Positions 6,204 to 6,582 of a stretch of 6,582 nt of DNA are shown one piece after another; the first letter of the stretch is position 1, and the number at the start of each line of letters is the position of its first letter. The notes under the pieces were generated by a model. The model searched no databases. It had not been told where the DNA came from and saw only the letters and a program-made list of their open reading frames with translations. The position numbers and the translations under genes are program-made. Source of the stretch: an uncultured Eubacterium sp. (lineage in GTDB: Bacteria > Bacillota_A > Clostridia > Lachnospirales > Lachnospiraceae); assembly GCA_948759685.1 (NCBI GenBank), contig CAQBGY010000187.1:1-6582 (forward strand), in the 5' to 3' direction.

Positions 6204-6582
6204 ACGCCATATACAGCCTCATATTTTGAATCGGGAGCTGTTGATAAGTCCGCATATACAGCAACAGGAACTGATTTATGAGGAATTGGATCAAAGAAAT
6301 CATCTAAAAGTGGAACTGGAGCAGGAAGTAGAGTTTATGGATATCGTGAACAGCCCAATCTTTATGGTGACCAAGGAATTTGCAAATTTAATTAGAATCT
6401 ATCGTCCAGCTATAAAATTCAAATATATGGTTTTGTTTGATGAAAAAAATCGGAGGACGGCATCTTATCAGATACCATCATTACAGGTAATCGATTGCCT
6501 GCATAAGAACAGTGAACTGAGTAGGGACGGCAATACGATAACAAAAGGAATATTGCGTGGAGAGAAGACGGAAAATGCACCT
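6175..6582 (+). CDS. Imm11/DUF1629-like protein, 5' part (3' end outside window)
   Basis: ATG 6175 lies 29 bases inside the end of the previous gene in another frame, with AAGGA ending nine bases upstream. The frame stays open for 136 codons to the last base. The start (MRYFSIYADKRHIQPHILNR), a central FMDIVNSPIFMVTKEFANLI at about residues 54-73, and a later KYMVLFDEKN...YQIP...VIDCL resemble the pattern I associate with Imm11 (DUF1629) proteins: N-terminal Y..YAD, a middle D....P.F.V....., a helix and a C-terminal strand with CL. Imm11 members are usually coded next to polymorphic toxins and are thought to neutralise them. In this operon it could protect against spike-borne cargo, or act as an adaptor. 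The assignment comes from memory of the pattern and the protein is incomplete. Confidence 0.55.
   Translation, partial: MRYFSIYADKRHIQPHILNRELLISPHIQQQELIYEELDQRNHLKVELEQEVEFMDIVNSPIFMVTKEFANLIRIYRPAIKFKYMVLFDEKNRRTASYQIPSLQVIDCLHKNSELSRDGNTITKGILRGEKTENAP

Larger units (their letters stand above)
1064..6582. other. AT-richer module following a sharp composition boundary
   Basis: G+C falls abruptly between the end of the 257-residue gene and the first VgrG-like gene. Hand counts: 541-600 has 38 of 60 G+C, 1261-1320 has 21 of 60, 1321-1380 has 18 of 60, and 4861-4920 has 28 of 60. Codon use changes in parallel, from GCG/CTG/CGG-rich to ATA/AAA/GAT/TTA-rich. No repeat, integrase or tRNA marks the junction, so only the composition change is seen. 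Horizontal exchange of the spike/cargo part is inferred. Confidence 0.6.

Overview
The window is a dense run of nine same-strand (+) genes with almost no spacing. It looks like the spike and cargo end of a contractile injection system (phage-tail, T6SS or Pvc-like) in a Gram-positive Clostridia-type bacterium, possibly Lachnospiraceae. The organism call is inference. It rests on strong GGAGG-type ribosome sites, tight ATGA start/stop overlaps, AT-rich Lys/Glu/Ile-rich genes and protein families that recall gut Firmicutes loci. No genus can be named from the sequence.

Layout. Bases 1-1063 are GC-rich and hold the C-terminal end of an unidentified protein, probably baseplate or tail, and a 257-residue beta-rich protein that may be a baseplate or fibre adaptor. 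At about 1064 composition drops sharply (38/60 G+C in 541-600 against 21/60 in 1261-1320) and stays lower to the end. This AT-rich part reads as an exchangeable module: a VgrG/Pvc8-like spike with an unusual tail of two 41-residue repeats (1088-2938); a 72-residue ORF that starts inside the second repeat (2889-3107); two adjacent DcrB/EagR-like (DUF1795-type) proteins (3115-3585, 3593-4186); a second, shorter VgrG-like spike (4183-5577); an unrecognised 209-residue, probably helical protein (5574-6203); and the 5' part of an Imm11/DUF1629-like gene that runs off the window (6175-6582).

How they may work together. VgrG trimers tip a contractile tube and carry effectors on the spike. EagR proteins are known in Gram-negative T6SS as chaperones that load effectors onto VgrG. 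Imm11-like proteins are usually found beside polymorphic toxins. The order spike, small protein, two chaperone-like proteins, spike, helical protein, immunity-like protein therefore fits a cargo-loading cassette. No recognisable toxin or PAAR domain lies inside the window, so any cargo is either one of the unrecognised proteins or encoded outside. No RNA genes, CRISPR arrays, insertion sequences, promoters or terminators were seen. No stretch over 300 bases lacks a gene.
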